Shown here: piece after piece, positions 9,096 to 17,676 of the stretch
How positions within the stretch are numbered: position 1 is the first letter of the stretch
Layout of the letters: each line of letters starts with the position of its first letter
Assembly (NCBI RefSeq): GCF_003606385.1
Contig: NZ_CP032514.1
Span: 2,914,001 to 2,978,000, forward strand
Reading direction: 5' to 3'
Length of the DNA stretch: 64,000 bases
Source of the DNA: Actinomyces lilanjuaniae
Lineage (GTDB): Bacteria; Actinomycetota; Actinomycetes; Actinomycetales; Actinomycetaceae
Notes under the pieces: model-generated
Databases searched by the model: none
What the model was told of the DNA's origin: nothing
The model's input: the letters and a program-made list of their open reading frames with translations, nothing else
Program-made: the position numbers and the translations under genes

Positions 9096-10277
9096 TCAGT
9101 CCGGGTACTGCATAGGGGCGTCCATGATCTGGAGCACCTCTGGTGCATACCACTGCTGCCGACCACCACGCCCAGCCGCGCCAAGGCTGACCAGCCACCC
9201 TCTGCTCTCTGCGGTGCGAATGAGGTTGCGCGCTCCCTGGTTGGTCATGCCGAGGCTGACCTGAACTGACTGTGCGGTCACGTAGGGGTTTCGCATGACG
9301 ATCTCCACCAGCGCAGTCAGGTTCGAGCGGCTCCGGGAGGCCTCGGACAGGTAGGTCTCACGCAGCTGGATCAGCGCTCTTGCCCGGGTAACAGCGTCAT
9401 CAGCCTGCTCTCGTACCGCACGGAGGAAGAACCGGAACCACCCGTCAATGTCCCCTGCCTCCCTGACGTCCTGGAGGGCGGCGTAGTACTCGTCCCGGTG
9501 GGTCTCAAAGTAGTGGGACAGGTAGAGAAGCGGCTCGGACAGACGTTGACGCTCCATGAGGAGCACGTTGATCAACAGTCGGCCGATCCGTCCGTTACCG
9601 TCCAGGAACGGGTGGATCGTCTCGAACTGGTAGTGCATGAGCGCCGCCTGGACCAGGGGCGGCAGGCTCCTGCCATCGTCATTGACGAAGCGCTCCCAGT
9701 CCGTCATGAGCTCGGGAAGGTGCGCTGGCAGCGGCGGGACGAAGGCTGCCGTCTCAGGCGTTGCCCCGGGTCGCCCAACCCAGACTGGCGAGCGCCTGTA
9801 CTCACCAGGGTTCCTGGACTCTCCCCGGACCCCACGCAAGAGGACCTCATGCACCTGGAGCACGAGCCTCTGGGTAATCGGAAGCGTCTTGACCAGCTCG
9901 TAGGCCAGGTCGGTGGCCTCCAGGTAGCGGCGTACCTCCATGACGTCGTCGGAGTTCGCCTGCTCGTTGACCTCGGCCTGGAAGACCTCTGACAAGGAGG
10001 TCTGGGTCCCCTCGATCTGGGAGCTGGCCAGAGCCTCGCGGCGTCGGTAGGGGCCGATGAGCAGGCTCGGGTCGCTCACCAGGGTACCTAGGCCGTGGAG
10101 AAGACCCAGGGCACCGTCCGCCTCCGACAGCGCCGCTACGACCTCCCGCCCCAGATCCAGATCCCGGGGGATCGGCTTGGGCAGGTAGTAGGTGAAAGCG
10201 TAGCGGTTTCCCGGTTCACGGGCCGGCGCCCCGAAGAGGCTGTCCGCGAAGTCCCTGGCTTCCACGCGTCGGAGCAT
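9096..10277 (-). CDS. Fic family protein (AMPylation-type, with Fic_N and winged helix)
   Basis: 393 residues. The catalytic Fic loop HPFLDGNGRIGR is at 222-233 (His222, Asn and Arg present), so nucleotidyl transfer to a target protein is possible. The N-terminal alpha-inhibitory motif SSQIEG (85-90, S-x3-E-G) is intact, marking a self-inhibited class II Fic. The C-terminal 70 residues look like a winged helix (VTAQSVQVSLGMTNQGARNLI). The ATG at 10277 begins MLRRVEARDF. The gene sits between two identical 107-bp repeats and next to defence genes. The target is unknown. Confidence 0.92.
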   Translation of the reverse strand: MLRRVEARDFADSLFGAPAREPGNRYAFTYYLPKPIPRDLDLGREVVAALSEADGALGLLHGLGTLVSDPSLLIGPYRRREALASSQIEGTQTSLSEVFQAEVNEQANSDDVMEVRRYLEATDLAYELVKTLPITQRLVLQVHEVLLRGVRGESRNPGEYRRSPVWVGRPGATPETAAFVPPLPAHLPELMTDWERFVNDDGRSLPPLVQAALMHYQFETIHPFLDGNGRIGRLLINVLLMERQRLSEPLLYLSHYFETHRDEYYAALQDVREAGDIDGWFRFFLRAVREQADDAVTRARALIQLRETYLSEASRSRSNLTALVEIVMRNPYVTAQSVQVSLGMTNQGARNLIRTAESRGWLVSLGAAGRGGRQQWYAPEVLQIMDAPMQYPD

Positions 10278-10385
10278 ACAGCCCTCGGCTCCCAGACCTG
10301 AAGGACCAGGTTAGCGACCCACCAGATCCACTTCCAGCCGCACCCGGGAGCCGCGCCCCTGAGCCTGACAGGTGCCCAGGCTGGC

Positions 10386-10492
10386 AGCCTCAGAGCTGGA
10401 AGCCCGGACTGAGGATCCAACTCCACTTGCACCCTGGAGGCGAAGATCCAACTCTCGGCCCCCAGAGTTGGAAGTTCGCACCGGGACTACCC
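10386..10492 (+). repeat. 107-bp direct repeat, copy 2 (5' side of the Fic gene)
   Basis: Same 107 bases in the same orientation as 8963-9069, including the TCCAACTCT/AGAGTTGGA hairpin. Together the copies bracket the Fic gene as one unit. Confidence 0.9.
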
Positions 10493-10656
10493 AGGCCACT
10501 GGCAGCGGCGCGCGCCTGTCTGGTGCGGTTTGCGTGTAGATGGAGGCCGTCCAGATGAGGGGGAGCGCTGCGCACCAAGCTCACTCCATATGGCTCTCCC
10601 GGCGTCCAGGCAGCCTGACGCGGCTCCCGCTCCTGCAAACGCCTTCCAGCCTGGCT

Positions 10657-10687
10657 GGATCTGTGCCAGCCCACCTGGCACAGATCC
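10657..10687. terminator. Perfect 13-bp hairpin, terminator-like
   Basis: GGATCTGTGCCAG, five-base loop CCCAC, CTGGCACAGATCC. No U-run follows. It lies between the Fic repeat region and the gabT remnant, so it may separate the two transcription units. Confidence 0.5.
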
Positions 10688-10841
10688 CAGTGAGGTAGAA
10701 CTACTCACACCACAACACCCATCCCATCCACGCCCGTGGCCAGGGCGACCAGGTCCGGAGTGAGGCCGAGGCGCGCCGTCGCACCGCCAGGGCCGACAGC
10801 CAGGCCGGTCTTGACCTTGTCGAAGATGCGATCGACCGCGC

Positions 10842-11090
10842 CTCAGGTATCGCCGGGACCATCGTGGGCGACGCAACTCCTCGGGTCGCCCAGGCCGTCA
10901 CCGGCCGCATCGATATCGCCGATCTCGCTGATCTCGCCGATATCATGGACGCCGTCAGCCCAGGCTCCCTGGGCGGCACCTACTGCGGCAACCCGGTGGC
11001 CTGCGCTGCCGCCGCTGACCATACCCGATGACCTCCTCGCCCAGGAGCTGGACATCCTCGCCCAAGCCCTGGAGAGCAACCCGCTGAGGA
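10842..11090 (+). pseudogene. gabT: gabT (4-aminobutyrate aminotransferase) remnant
   Basis: Short fragments of a GABA aminotransferase survive in two frames. In one frame AVTGR (10894 on) and, after a small insertion, IMDAVSPGSLGGTYCGNPVACAAA, the conserved segment near the C-terminal third of GabT. In another frame from 11006, LPPLTIPDDLLAQELDILAQALE, the family C-terminus. The section normally between them and everything N-terminal, including the PLP lysine, are gone. It lies just before glutamate dehydrogenase and succinate-semialdehyde dehydrogenase, the expected neighbours, which supports the identification. Confidence 0.75.
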
Positions 11091-11234
11091 GCCTCCCGGC
11101 CCCTGACCGCCGGGTCGGGCCGTCGGCCTGGGCAGACGTAACCGGAGCCGGGCCGCCCCCGTGCAGCACCCGCCACGGCAAGCACCGGTCGGCGCCAGCC
11201 ATCCCCACCATGACCACCGCTACCAGGAGAAGAC

Positions 11235-12518
11235 ATGACCCGCCCCACCACCCCCGTGGCCGACACAGACGGCCCAGCCAGCAGCCCGCTGGACGACGCC
11301 AAGGCCCAGCTGGCCGACGCTGTGGAGTTCCTCAACCTGGACGCGGGCACGCACCAGATGCTCGCCACCCCCAGGAAGGAGGTGACCGTGTCCGTCCCGC
11401 TTCGCCGCGACGACGGCTCCATGGAGCTGTGCCTGGGCCACCGGGTGCAGCACAACATCTCCCGCGGCCCCGCCAAGGGCGGTATCCGCTACTCCGGCAG
11501 CGTCAACCTGGACGAGGTCCGCGCCCTGGCAATGTGGATGACCTGGAAGTGCGCCCTGCTCGACCTACCCTATGGGGGCGCCAAAGGGGGCGTGGCCATC
11601 ACCCCGGAGAACTACTCCGAGCGCGAGCTCGAGCGCCTCACCCGCCGCTACACCTCCGAGCTCATCCCCATCCTGGGACCGGGCAAGGACGTCCCCGCAC
11701 CCGACATGGGCACCAACGAGCAGACGATGGCCTGGATCATGGACACCTACTCCGTCTCCATCGGCTACACGGTGCCCGGTGTCGTCACCGGCAAGCCCGT
11801 GGACCTGGGGGGCTCCCAGGGGCGTGCGGCAGCCACCTCCCGCGGTGTCGTCTACTCCGTCCTCAACGCCATGGAGGCCCTCGACCTGGACCCGGTCGGC
11901 TCCAGCGCCGTCGTCCAGGGCTTTGGGAAGGTGGGACGCGGCACCGCCCGCTTCCTCCACGACGCCGGGGTCAAGGTCCTGGCCGTCTCCGATGTCCACG
12001 GCGCCGTACGCAACGACGCCGGTATCGACGTGCCCGCCCTGGAGAGCCACGTCGACGCCGAGGGGACGGTCGTGGGCTTCCCTGGCGCCGACCCGACACA
12101 GGCTGGCGAGATCTTCTCCGTCCCCTGCGACGTCGCCGTACCCGCTGCCGTGGAGGGTGTGATTACTGCGGAGACGGCACCCAGCGTCCAGGCCAGGCTC
12201 GTCGTCGAGGCCGCCAACGGACCCACGACACCAGCCGCCGACGCCGTCCTGGCCGACAGGGACGTGCTCGTGGTCCCCGACATCCTGGCCAACGGCGGGG
12301 GCGTGGTCGTGTCCTACTTCGAGTGGGTCCAGGGAAACCAGGCCTACTGGTGGACCGAGGAGGAGGTCAACGACCGGCTGCGGACCCGCATGAACAAGGC
12401 CTGGGCCGAGGTGACCACCTTCGCCCGGGACCACGACCTGTCACTGCGCACCGCAGCGACCACCATGGCAGTCAAGCGTGTCGCCGAGGCGCACGACTCC
12501 CGCGGCCTGTACCCGTGA
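11235..12518 (+). CDS. gdhA: Glu/Leu/Phe/Val dehydrogenase (glutamate dehydrogenase)
   Basis: 427 residues, hexameric NAD-type glutamate dehydrogenase size. It interconverts glutamate with 2-oxoglutarate and ammonium. The substrate-site motif PYGGAKGGVAI carries the catalytic lysine near residue 120. The dinucleotide-binding turn is VVQGFGKVGRGTARF near residue 230. The C-terminal domain includes ANGGGVVVSYFEWVQG. ATG 11235 has AGGAGA upstream. It is followed 109 bases later by the SSADH gene, with the gabT remnant upstream, so it feeds or drains a glutamate/GABA/succinate route. Specificity within the Glu/Leu/Phe/Val family is inferred. Confidence 0.92.
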   Translation: MTRPTTPVADTDGPASSPLDDAKAQLADAVEFLNLDAGTHQMLATPRKEVTVSVPLRRDDGSMELCLGHRVQHNISRGPAKGGIRYSGSVNLDEVRALAMWMTWKCALLDLPYGGAKGGVAITPENYSERELERLTRRYTSELIPILGPGKDVPAPDMGTNEQTMAWIMDTYSVSIGYTVPGVVTGKPVDLGGSQGRAAATSRGVVYSVLNAMEALDLDPVGSSAVVQGFGKVGRGTARFLHDAGVKVLAVSDVHGAVRNDAGIDVPALESHVDAEGTVVGFPGADPTQAGEIFSVPCDVAVPAAVEGVITAETAPSVQARLVVEAANGPTTPAADAVLADRDVLVVPDILANGGGVVVSYFEWVQGNQAYWWTEEEVNDRLRTRMNKAWAEVTTFARDHDLSLRTAATTMAVKRVAEAHDSRGLYP

Positions 12519-12627
12519 GCCGCCGCACCAGCAGCCCACCGACAAGACAGTCGAGATCTCGCAGGGACACCGGTGGATGCCTCCGACGCACCACCGACAA
12601 GGCAACAAAAGGCAACAAGGAGCTCTC

Positions 12628-14121
12628 ATGACCTACATCCTGGCCCAGGCCAGCCCCGAGCTGGTCTCCTACCTGAAGGACCTCCACCCCGAGGAGGGCC
12701 TCCTCCTGGACGGGAGCATGGCAGGCGCCCGTGACGGCGCCCTCTTCGACGTGGTGGACCCGGCCAGCGGGGAGGTGCTCGCCCGCTGTGCCGACGCCTG
12801 TGTGGAAGACGCCACCCGGGCTGTCGACGCCGCAGCCGCCGCCCTGGGGCCGTGGAGTGCCACCGCTCCCCGCGAGCGCGCGGAGGTCCTGCGCCGCGCC
12901 TTCACCCTCATGGTGGAGGAGGTCGACGACCTGACCCGGCTCATCAGCGCTGAGAACGGCAAGTCACTGGCTGACGCGCGCGCCGAGGTCCTCTACGCCG
13001 CCGAGTTCTTCCGCTGGTTCTCGGAGGAGGCGGTGCGTACCGAGGGCGGGTTCGGCGTCTCCCCCGCCGGGGGGACGCGCACCATCGTCACCCATCGTCC
13101 CGTCGGAGTGGTCGCCATGATCACGCCCTGGAACTTCCCCGCGGCCATGGGCACCCGCAAGATCGCCCCGGCGCTGGCCGCCGGGTGCACCGTGGTGCTG
13201 CGCCCCGCCTCCCTGACACCACTGACCGCTGTCGCGCTGGGAAGGATCCTCCAGCGCGCCGGGGTACCCGCCGGCGTGGTCAGTATCGTGCCCTCGACGC
13301 GCTCCGCCGAGGTGTCGCAGACCTGGCTGGCCGACCCCCGGGTCCGGGCGGTCTCCTTCACCGGGTCCACCGAGGTAGGACGCACGCTCCTGGAGCAGGC
13401 GGCACGCCGGGTGCTCGTACCCTCCATGGAGCTGGGTGGCAACGCTCCCTTCGTCGTGGCTGCCGACGCCGACGTCGAGGCGGCGGTTACCGGAGCCGTC
13501 CAGGCCAAGCTGCGTGGGGGCGGGCAGGCCTGCACGGCAGCGAACCGCTTCTACGTGCACGCCGACGTGGTCGAGACCTTCACCGAGGCACTGGGTGCCG
13601 TGGTGCGCGACCTCAGGGTCGGGCCTCCGCTGGCGGACGAGGCCAATCAACTCGGCCCCATGGTCAGCGCTCGCGCCCGTGACCAGGTCAACGCCCTGGT
13701 GGAGGAGGCCGTGCAAGCCGGAGCCCGTGTAGCAGCCAGCTCCTCGTGCCCGCAGGAGGGCGGCGGGTTCTTCCTGCCGGCACGGGTGCTGGCCGACGTC
13801 GCTCCTGACGCACAGGTGCTACGCACCGAGATCTTTGGCCCGGTCGCGCCCGTAGTCGCCTGGCAGGAGGAGACGGACCTCTTGAGGTGGGTCAACGACA
13901 GTGAGCACGGACTGGCCGGGTACGTGTTCTCCCAGGACCTGGGCTGGGCGCTGCGCCTGGCCGAGCGCATGGAGGTGGGCATGGTCGGGATCAACCGGGG
14001 GCTGGTGTCCGACCCCGCTGCTCCCTTCGGGGGGCTCAAGCAGTCCGGACTGGGTCGTGAGGGCGCCCGTGAGGGCATCCGTGAGTTCCAGGAGACGCAG
14101 TACTTCTCCGTCGCCTGGTAA
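12628..14121 (+). CDS. gabD: NAD(P)-dependent succinate-semialdehyde dehydrogenase
   Basis: 497-residue aldehyde dehydrogenase. The general-base Glu lies in MELGGNAPF, the nucleophilic Cys in GGGQACTAANRFYV, and the cofactor region in ITPWNFPAAMGTRKIAPALAAG and FTGSTEVG. The C-terminal FGGLKQSGLGREG is typical of GabD/SSADH. The start at 12628 (MTYILAQASPELV) is preferred because AAGGAG precedes it; the frame is open further upstream without support. Substrate is assigned from family similarity and the adjacent gabT remnant. Ends before a strong hairpin. Confidence 0.9.
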   Translation: MTYILAQASPELVSYLKDLHPEEGLLLDGSMAGARDGALFDVVDPASGEVLARCADACVEDATRAVDAAAAALGPWSATAPRERAEVLRRAFTLMVEEVDDLTRLISAENGKSLADARAEVLYAAEFFRWFSEEAVRTEGGFGVSPAGGTRTIVTHRPVGVVAMITPWNFPAAMGTRKIAPALAAGCTVVLRPASLTPLTAVALGRILQRAGVPAGVVSIVPSTRSAEVSQTWLADPRVRAVSFTGSTEVGRTLLEQAARRVLVPSMELGGNAPFVVAADADVEAAVTGAVQAKLRGGGQACTAANRFYVHADVVETFTEALGAVVRDLRVGPPLADEANQLGPMVSARARDQVNALVEEAVQAGARVAASSSCPQEGGGFFLPARVLADVAPDAQVLRTEIFGPVAPVVAWQEETDLLRWVNDSEHGLAGYVFSQDLGWALRLAERMEVGMVGINRGLVSDPAAPFGGLKQSGLGREGAREGIREFQETQYFSVAW

Positions 14122-14199
14122 CGGCTGCTGGCTATACAGCCCGCATCACCGCGAGCACAGCAGCAAGCAGGCCGAACACCGAGCAGGCCGAACACCGAG

Positions 14200-14245
14200 A
14201 ACGTCATAGGACAACAAGGTGCCTTGTTGTCCTATGACGTTTTCG
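14200..14245 (+). terminator. Strong rho-independent-like terminator after gabD
   Basis: The 20-base arm starting AACGTCATAGGACAACAAGG (14200-14219) is mirrored by 14222-14241 and followed by TTTTCG. The perfect stem and short loop make it one of the clearest terminators in the window. Its core TCATAGGAC resembles the palindromes at 25.15 and 53.85 kb. Confidence 0.88.
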
Positions 14246-14300
14246 TTGCCTGGGTGAGGACCGCACCCTGCTCCTAGGACCCAAGTCCCAGACATTCATG

Positions 14301-14306
14301 TATACT
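14301..14306 (+). promoter_or_regulatory. Probable -10 element of the DASS transporter gene
   Basis: TATACT lies 38 bases before the ATG at 14345 and after the terminator. No good -35 is seen at the usual spacing. GGAGG at 14331-14335 is the ribosome site. Confidence 0.45.
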
Positions 14307-14344
14307 CGTCGAACTTATTGCCGTGCACAAGGAGGTGCATCCGC

Positions 14345-15940
14345 ATGAGTCCAACCACCGCCCCGTCCTCGCCCGTCCCAGCCTCCTCCAAGCACCCTCC
14401 CGAGCACCCGGCACCCCGGCTGGCGCAGCGCCGTCGCAGCATCGGGGTCGTGCTGGGGCTTGCCCTAGCAGTGCTGACCTACATCGCCTTCCCCTCCTCC
14501 GCCATCGACCAGGTCAATGCCACAGCCGTGGCCTCCGGCGAGGAGGCCGCCTTCACCGACACCGGCTTGCGCACGGTGGCTGCGGCCGCAGTACTGCTGG
14601 GCCTGTGGTGGATGACGGAGGCGATCCCGCTGGCTGCCACCGCCCTGCTGCCCCTGGTCATCTTCCCAGCCCTCCAGGTGGCTGACTTCGAGGAAGTAGC
14701 AGCCCCCTACGCCTCGGACACTATCTTCCTGTTCATGGGCGGGTTCATGCTGGCCCTGACCATGCAGAGATGGAACCTCCACCGCCGTATCGCCCTTCGG
14801 GTGGTGCTGTGGGTCGGTACCAGGCCCCGGTCACTAGTTCTGGGCTTCATGGTGGCCACGGGCTTCCTGTCCATGTGGGTATCCAATACCGCCACGGCCG
14901 TGCTCATGCTGCCTATCGGCGCCTCCGTGCTGGGGCTGGTCTCCTCCCTGGCCGGTGGCAGGCAGCGGATACGACGCTTCTCCACCGCGCTCATGCTCGC
15001 CATCGCCTACGCCGCCTCCATCGGCTCGGTCGGCACGATCATCGGCACCCCGCCTAACGCCCTGCTGGTGGCCTACCTCTCGGAGACCCACGGGGTCGAG
15101 ATCGGGTTCGGGCAGTGGATGCTGGTGGGGGTGCCGCTGGCTGCCGTCCTCATGGTGGTGGCGTGGTGGCTGCTGGTCTACGTGCTGCTGCCTCCCGAGA
15201 TCGACACGGTTCCCGGGGGCCGCGAGGTCATTGAGGAGGAGTGGCGTCGCCTAGGGCCCATGAGCGGCGGGGAGGTACGCGTCAGCATCGTGTTCCTGGC
15301 TGCGGCCGCCTCCTGGGTGCTCGTCCCCACCCTGCTGGAGAGGACCGGGGCCGCGCTGAACATCTCCGACGCCCTCATCGCTATGGCGACCGCCGCCATT
15401 TTGTTCCTCCTGCCCGGGGACCGTGCCCAGGGGACCCGCCTGCTGGACTGGGCCACCGCCAAGGAGGTGCCGTGGGACGTGCTGCTGCTGTTCGGCGGCG
15501 GACTTTCCCTGTCATCCATGTTCTCCCGGCTCGGGCTGTCGATCTGGATCGGGGAGCAGGCCAGGGGGCTGGAGGTACTGCCCACTGTCCTGTTCGTGGC
15601 CGCGGTGGCACTGCTGGTCATCGTGCTCACCGAGCTGACCTCCAACACCGCCACGGCAGCCGCCTTCCTGCCCATCATGGGGGGCGTGGCCGTCGGTATC
15701 GGGCTGACTCAGCAGGAGCCCGCCAACGTCTTGCTGCTGACGGCACCGGTCGCCCTGTCGGCAACCTTCGCCTTCATGCTGCCGGTGGCCACACCGCCCA
15801 ACGCCGTGGCCTACGGGTCGGGCTACGTCCGGCTCGCAGACATGGTCCGCTCCGGGGTCTGGCTCAACATCATCGGCATGGTGCTGGTGACGCTGGCTGT
15901 CATGGGCCTGGTGGTCCCAGTGTTCGGGCTGAGCCTGTGA
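14345..15940 (+). CDS. DASS (SLC13) family sodium/dicarboxylate transporter
   Basis: 531 residues, about 11-12 membrane segments after a Pro/Ser-rich cytoplasmic leader. The two family signatures for sodium and carboxylate binding are present: SNTATAVLMLPI near residue 190 and SNTATAAAFLPI near 435. Likely moves succinate, fumarate or malate with Na+. The start at 14345 is chosen from the GGAGG ten bases upstream. Position after glutamate dehydrogenase and SSADH suggests succinate traffic, but it has its own promoter. Confidence 0.92.
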   Translation: MSPTTAPSSPVPASSKHPPEHPAPRLAQRRRSIGVVLGLALAVLTYIAFPSSAIDQVNATAVASGEEAAFTDTGLRTVAAAAVLLGLWWMTEAIPLAATALLPLVIFPALQVADFEEVAAPYASDTIFLFMGGFMLALTMQRWNLHRRIALRVVLWVGTRPRSLVLGFMVATGFLSMWVSNTATAVLMLPIGASVLGLVSSLAGGRQRIRRFSTALMLAIAYAASIGSVGTIIGTPPNALLVAYLSETHGVEIGFGQWMLVGVPLAAVLMVVAWWLLVYVLLPPEIDTVPGGREVIEEEWRRLGPMSGGEVRVSIVFLAAAASWVLVPTLLERTGAALNISDALIAMATAAILFLLPGDRAQGTRLLDWATAKEVPWDVLLLFGGGLSLSSMFSRLGLSIWIGEQARGLEVLPTVLFVAAVALLVIVLTELTSNTATAAAFLPIMGGVAVGIGLTQQEPANVLLLTAPVALSATFAFMLPVATPPNAVAYGSGYVRLADMVRSGVWLNIIGMVLVTLAVMGLVVPVFGLSL

Positions 15941-15947
15941 GGGTCCG

Positions 15948-15982
15948 GGGGTGCTCAACGCTGTTGAACGTGGAGGCACCCC
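15948..15982 (+). terminator. Hairpin after the DASS transporter gene
   Basis: GGGGTGC (15948-15954) pairs with GCACCCC (15976-15982), with an inner TCAAC/GTTGA pair. It starts eight bases after the stop codon. Confidence 0.55.
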
Positions 15983-16007
15983 ACCCAGCACGCCCCGGCT
16001 CACCTGA

Positions 16008-16800
16008 GAGGACCGCCTCGCCCGCAAGGCGTTCGCGTTCACACCACCCTTGAGGGTTCGTGCTGAGAGCATCCACCTGGGCGGCACCACCGTCGTAGCC
16101 GTCAACGTCGAGGAAGCAGCCGTCAACGACAAACCGATGACCTGAGCCCTACCGCTGTCAACGACTTCGCGGCCTCCGTCAGACACTCCACTCCCGCCCT
16201 CCAGGATGCTGCCGACGACAAGATCCTCCTGCGGATGAACGTCCTCGCAGGCACCGGCGAGGCCACGGTCGCCGGCCTCTATGCGCTGGGCACCTACCCC
16301 CAACAGCACCTTCCGCACCTCAGCCTCACCGCAGCAGTCGACCTTGGCAACGCAACAGACTCGACCCGTCGTGCGATGAACCGCAAGGACTTCACCGGCC
16401 CACTCCCCACGATCCTCGACGGTGCCACCGAGTGGGTGGCCCAGAACGTCTCCAGCACCCTGGTTGTCAGCACTGACGGCCGTTCCGGCACCGAGTTCTC
16501 CATCCGGCTCGTCGCCGTGAGAGAGGTCGTCGCCAACGCCCTCGTCCACCGTGACCTGTCGGACGCGACCGCAGGACGCGCCGTCGAACTGCGGCTGACG
16601 GACAAAGGGATGGTGCTCACCAGTCCTGGCGGACTCTGGGGACTGAGCGTCGATCAACTCGGGACACCGGAAGGCAAGAGCGCCGTCAACGAGTTCCTGT
16701 ACGGCATATGTCGGCATATTGGTGGGCGCGACCACCGCGTCATCGAAGCCACTGCCAGATCCATCGGTGACCCGGGCGCCCACATCACCCCTCGGACTGC
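16008..16800 (+). pseudogene. AlbA_2/HATPase_c_4 (Schlafen-like) ATP-binding protein remnant
   Basis: Two-frame remains of a predicted transcriptional regulator. First frame: ARKAFAFTPPLRVRAE and TTVVAVNVEEAAVNDKP, the AlbA_2 DNA-binding domain, interrupted by TGA. Second frame: TVAGLYALGTYPQQHLP, then VREVVANALVHRDLS, LTSPGGLWGLSVDQLG and SAVNEFLYGICRHI, the GHKL-type ATP-binding half. The N-terminal start and the C-terminal winged helix are lost. An open frame from 16235 runs on to 17092, but its last third has no family likeness. Confidence 0.75.
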
Positions 16801-16861
16801 CTCGCCACTCCCGCCAGGTGACCCACACTCAGGCAGGTTGTCCAGACACGGACAGTCACCA

Positions 16862-16920
16862 TCACAGCATGCAGCTCACGCAGCCCTCAACCTCGGTGCC
16901 GGTGAGCGCCGCCTGGCGCA
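16862..16920 (+). repeat. 59-bp duplicate of the nrdE 3' end (copy A)
   Basis: Identical by eye to 17618-17676, which is the last 18 codons plus stop of nrdE read from the other strand. The copies are direct repeats 756 bases apart. A coding 3' end repeated beyond the gene is the usual footprint of an element that integrates into, and restores, the end of a gene; a simple duplication is the alternative. Confidence 0.85.
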
Positions 16921-17207
16921 CCCGCCTACGGGGACTCAGAGGCGGTCCTGCCGCAGCCAGGCGGGTGCAGCAGGGCCAACTGCGGCCGCCTTCTGCATGG
17001 CCACGGCCACCTGTATAGGCTCAGCAGAGGACACAGCACGCTACCGGCACAGATTCTCTCTTGCCAGGCGCCTCGGCAGCACCGTACACTAGGGATGTGC
17101 GTTGCACTAGCAGCGCAAAGTGTGCCCGGCAGCCTTCCGGACGGTGGGCGAGCCGGGTTTCGCGTACCTGGGAGCAGCCCAGACCGTCATCGGTGCGTTG
17201 CTCCCTG

Positions 17208-17621
17208 TCACACACTGAGTTCGATGACCTTGATGTCGATACCGTTCAGCCGTCTCCGCCACTCCCCGCCCTTGTTCCAGGACCAGCTGATGGCATCGGC
17301 GAGCCACAGCAGAGGCTCTTCATGGTCTCGAAGATGGTCATAGGTCCCTTCCCAACCACAGCCGAGCACCTGCTGAAGGATCTGCCGATCAGCCCTCATC
17401 ACGGAGTCATTCTGGTCCAGGACCAGGCGTCGGCAGGCGCTCGCACGTACGGATTCAGCCAGTCGGCGAAGACACTGGGGACGGCCGACCTTCGGCCGTG
17501 CATTCGCACGGTAGACCTTGGCGCTCATGGGCATCTCAGTCATCATGTCGATGAGTGCTTTGCGAACCTCCGGACGCTCCCTGGAGTCCTCGGAGTCGCC
17601 CTGCACCACTGCTGTCCTCAC
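17208..17621 (-). CDS. C-terminal part of an uncharacterised actinobacterial protein (DUF3800-like), possibly truncated
   Basis: 137 codons reading [18 protein letters not shown], then [17 protein letters not shown], then [20 protein letters not shown] and the C-terminus. From memory this matches the C-terminal two-thirds of small actinobacterial proteins whose last motif (EPLLW-DA--W) resembles DUF3800-type RNase-H-like folds; not verified. The expected N-terminal half is missing because the frame begins at the nrdE stop codon (GTGA overlap at 17618-17621). It lies wholly between the two 59-bp nrdE repeats. Whether it is translated is uncertain. Confidence 0.4.
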   Translation of the reverse strand: MRTAVVQGDSEDSRERPEVRKALIDMMTEMPMSAKVYRANARPKVGRPQCLRRLAESVRASACRRLVLDQNDSVMRADRQILQQVLGCGWEGTYDHLRDHEEPLLWLADAISWSWNKGGEWRRRLNGIDIKVIELSV

Positions 17622-17676
17622 AGCATGCAGCTCACGCAGCCCTCAACCTCGGTGCCGGTGAGCGCCGCCTGGCGCA
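17618..17676 (+). repeat. 59-bp repeat copy B (native nrdE 3' end)
   Basis: Genuine 3' end of nrdE, including the codons for the GCVSCML tail. Partner of copy A at 16862-16920. Confidence 0.85.

Noticed and set aside
8803-9184. Short minus-strand proteins beginning MQVELDPQSGLPALRL, repeated near 10432
   Set aside because: They are just translations of the 107-bp repeats.
10736-12631. 631-codon plus-strand frame
   Set aside because: Its main part runs out of frame through glutamate dehydrogenase; only the short gabT C-terminal segment in it is meaningful.
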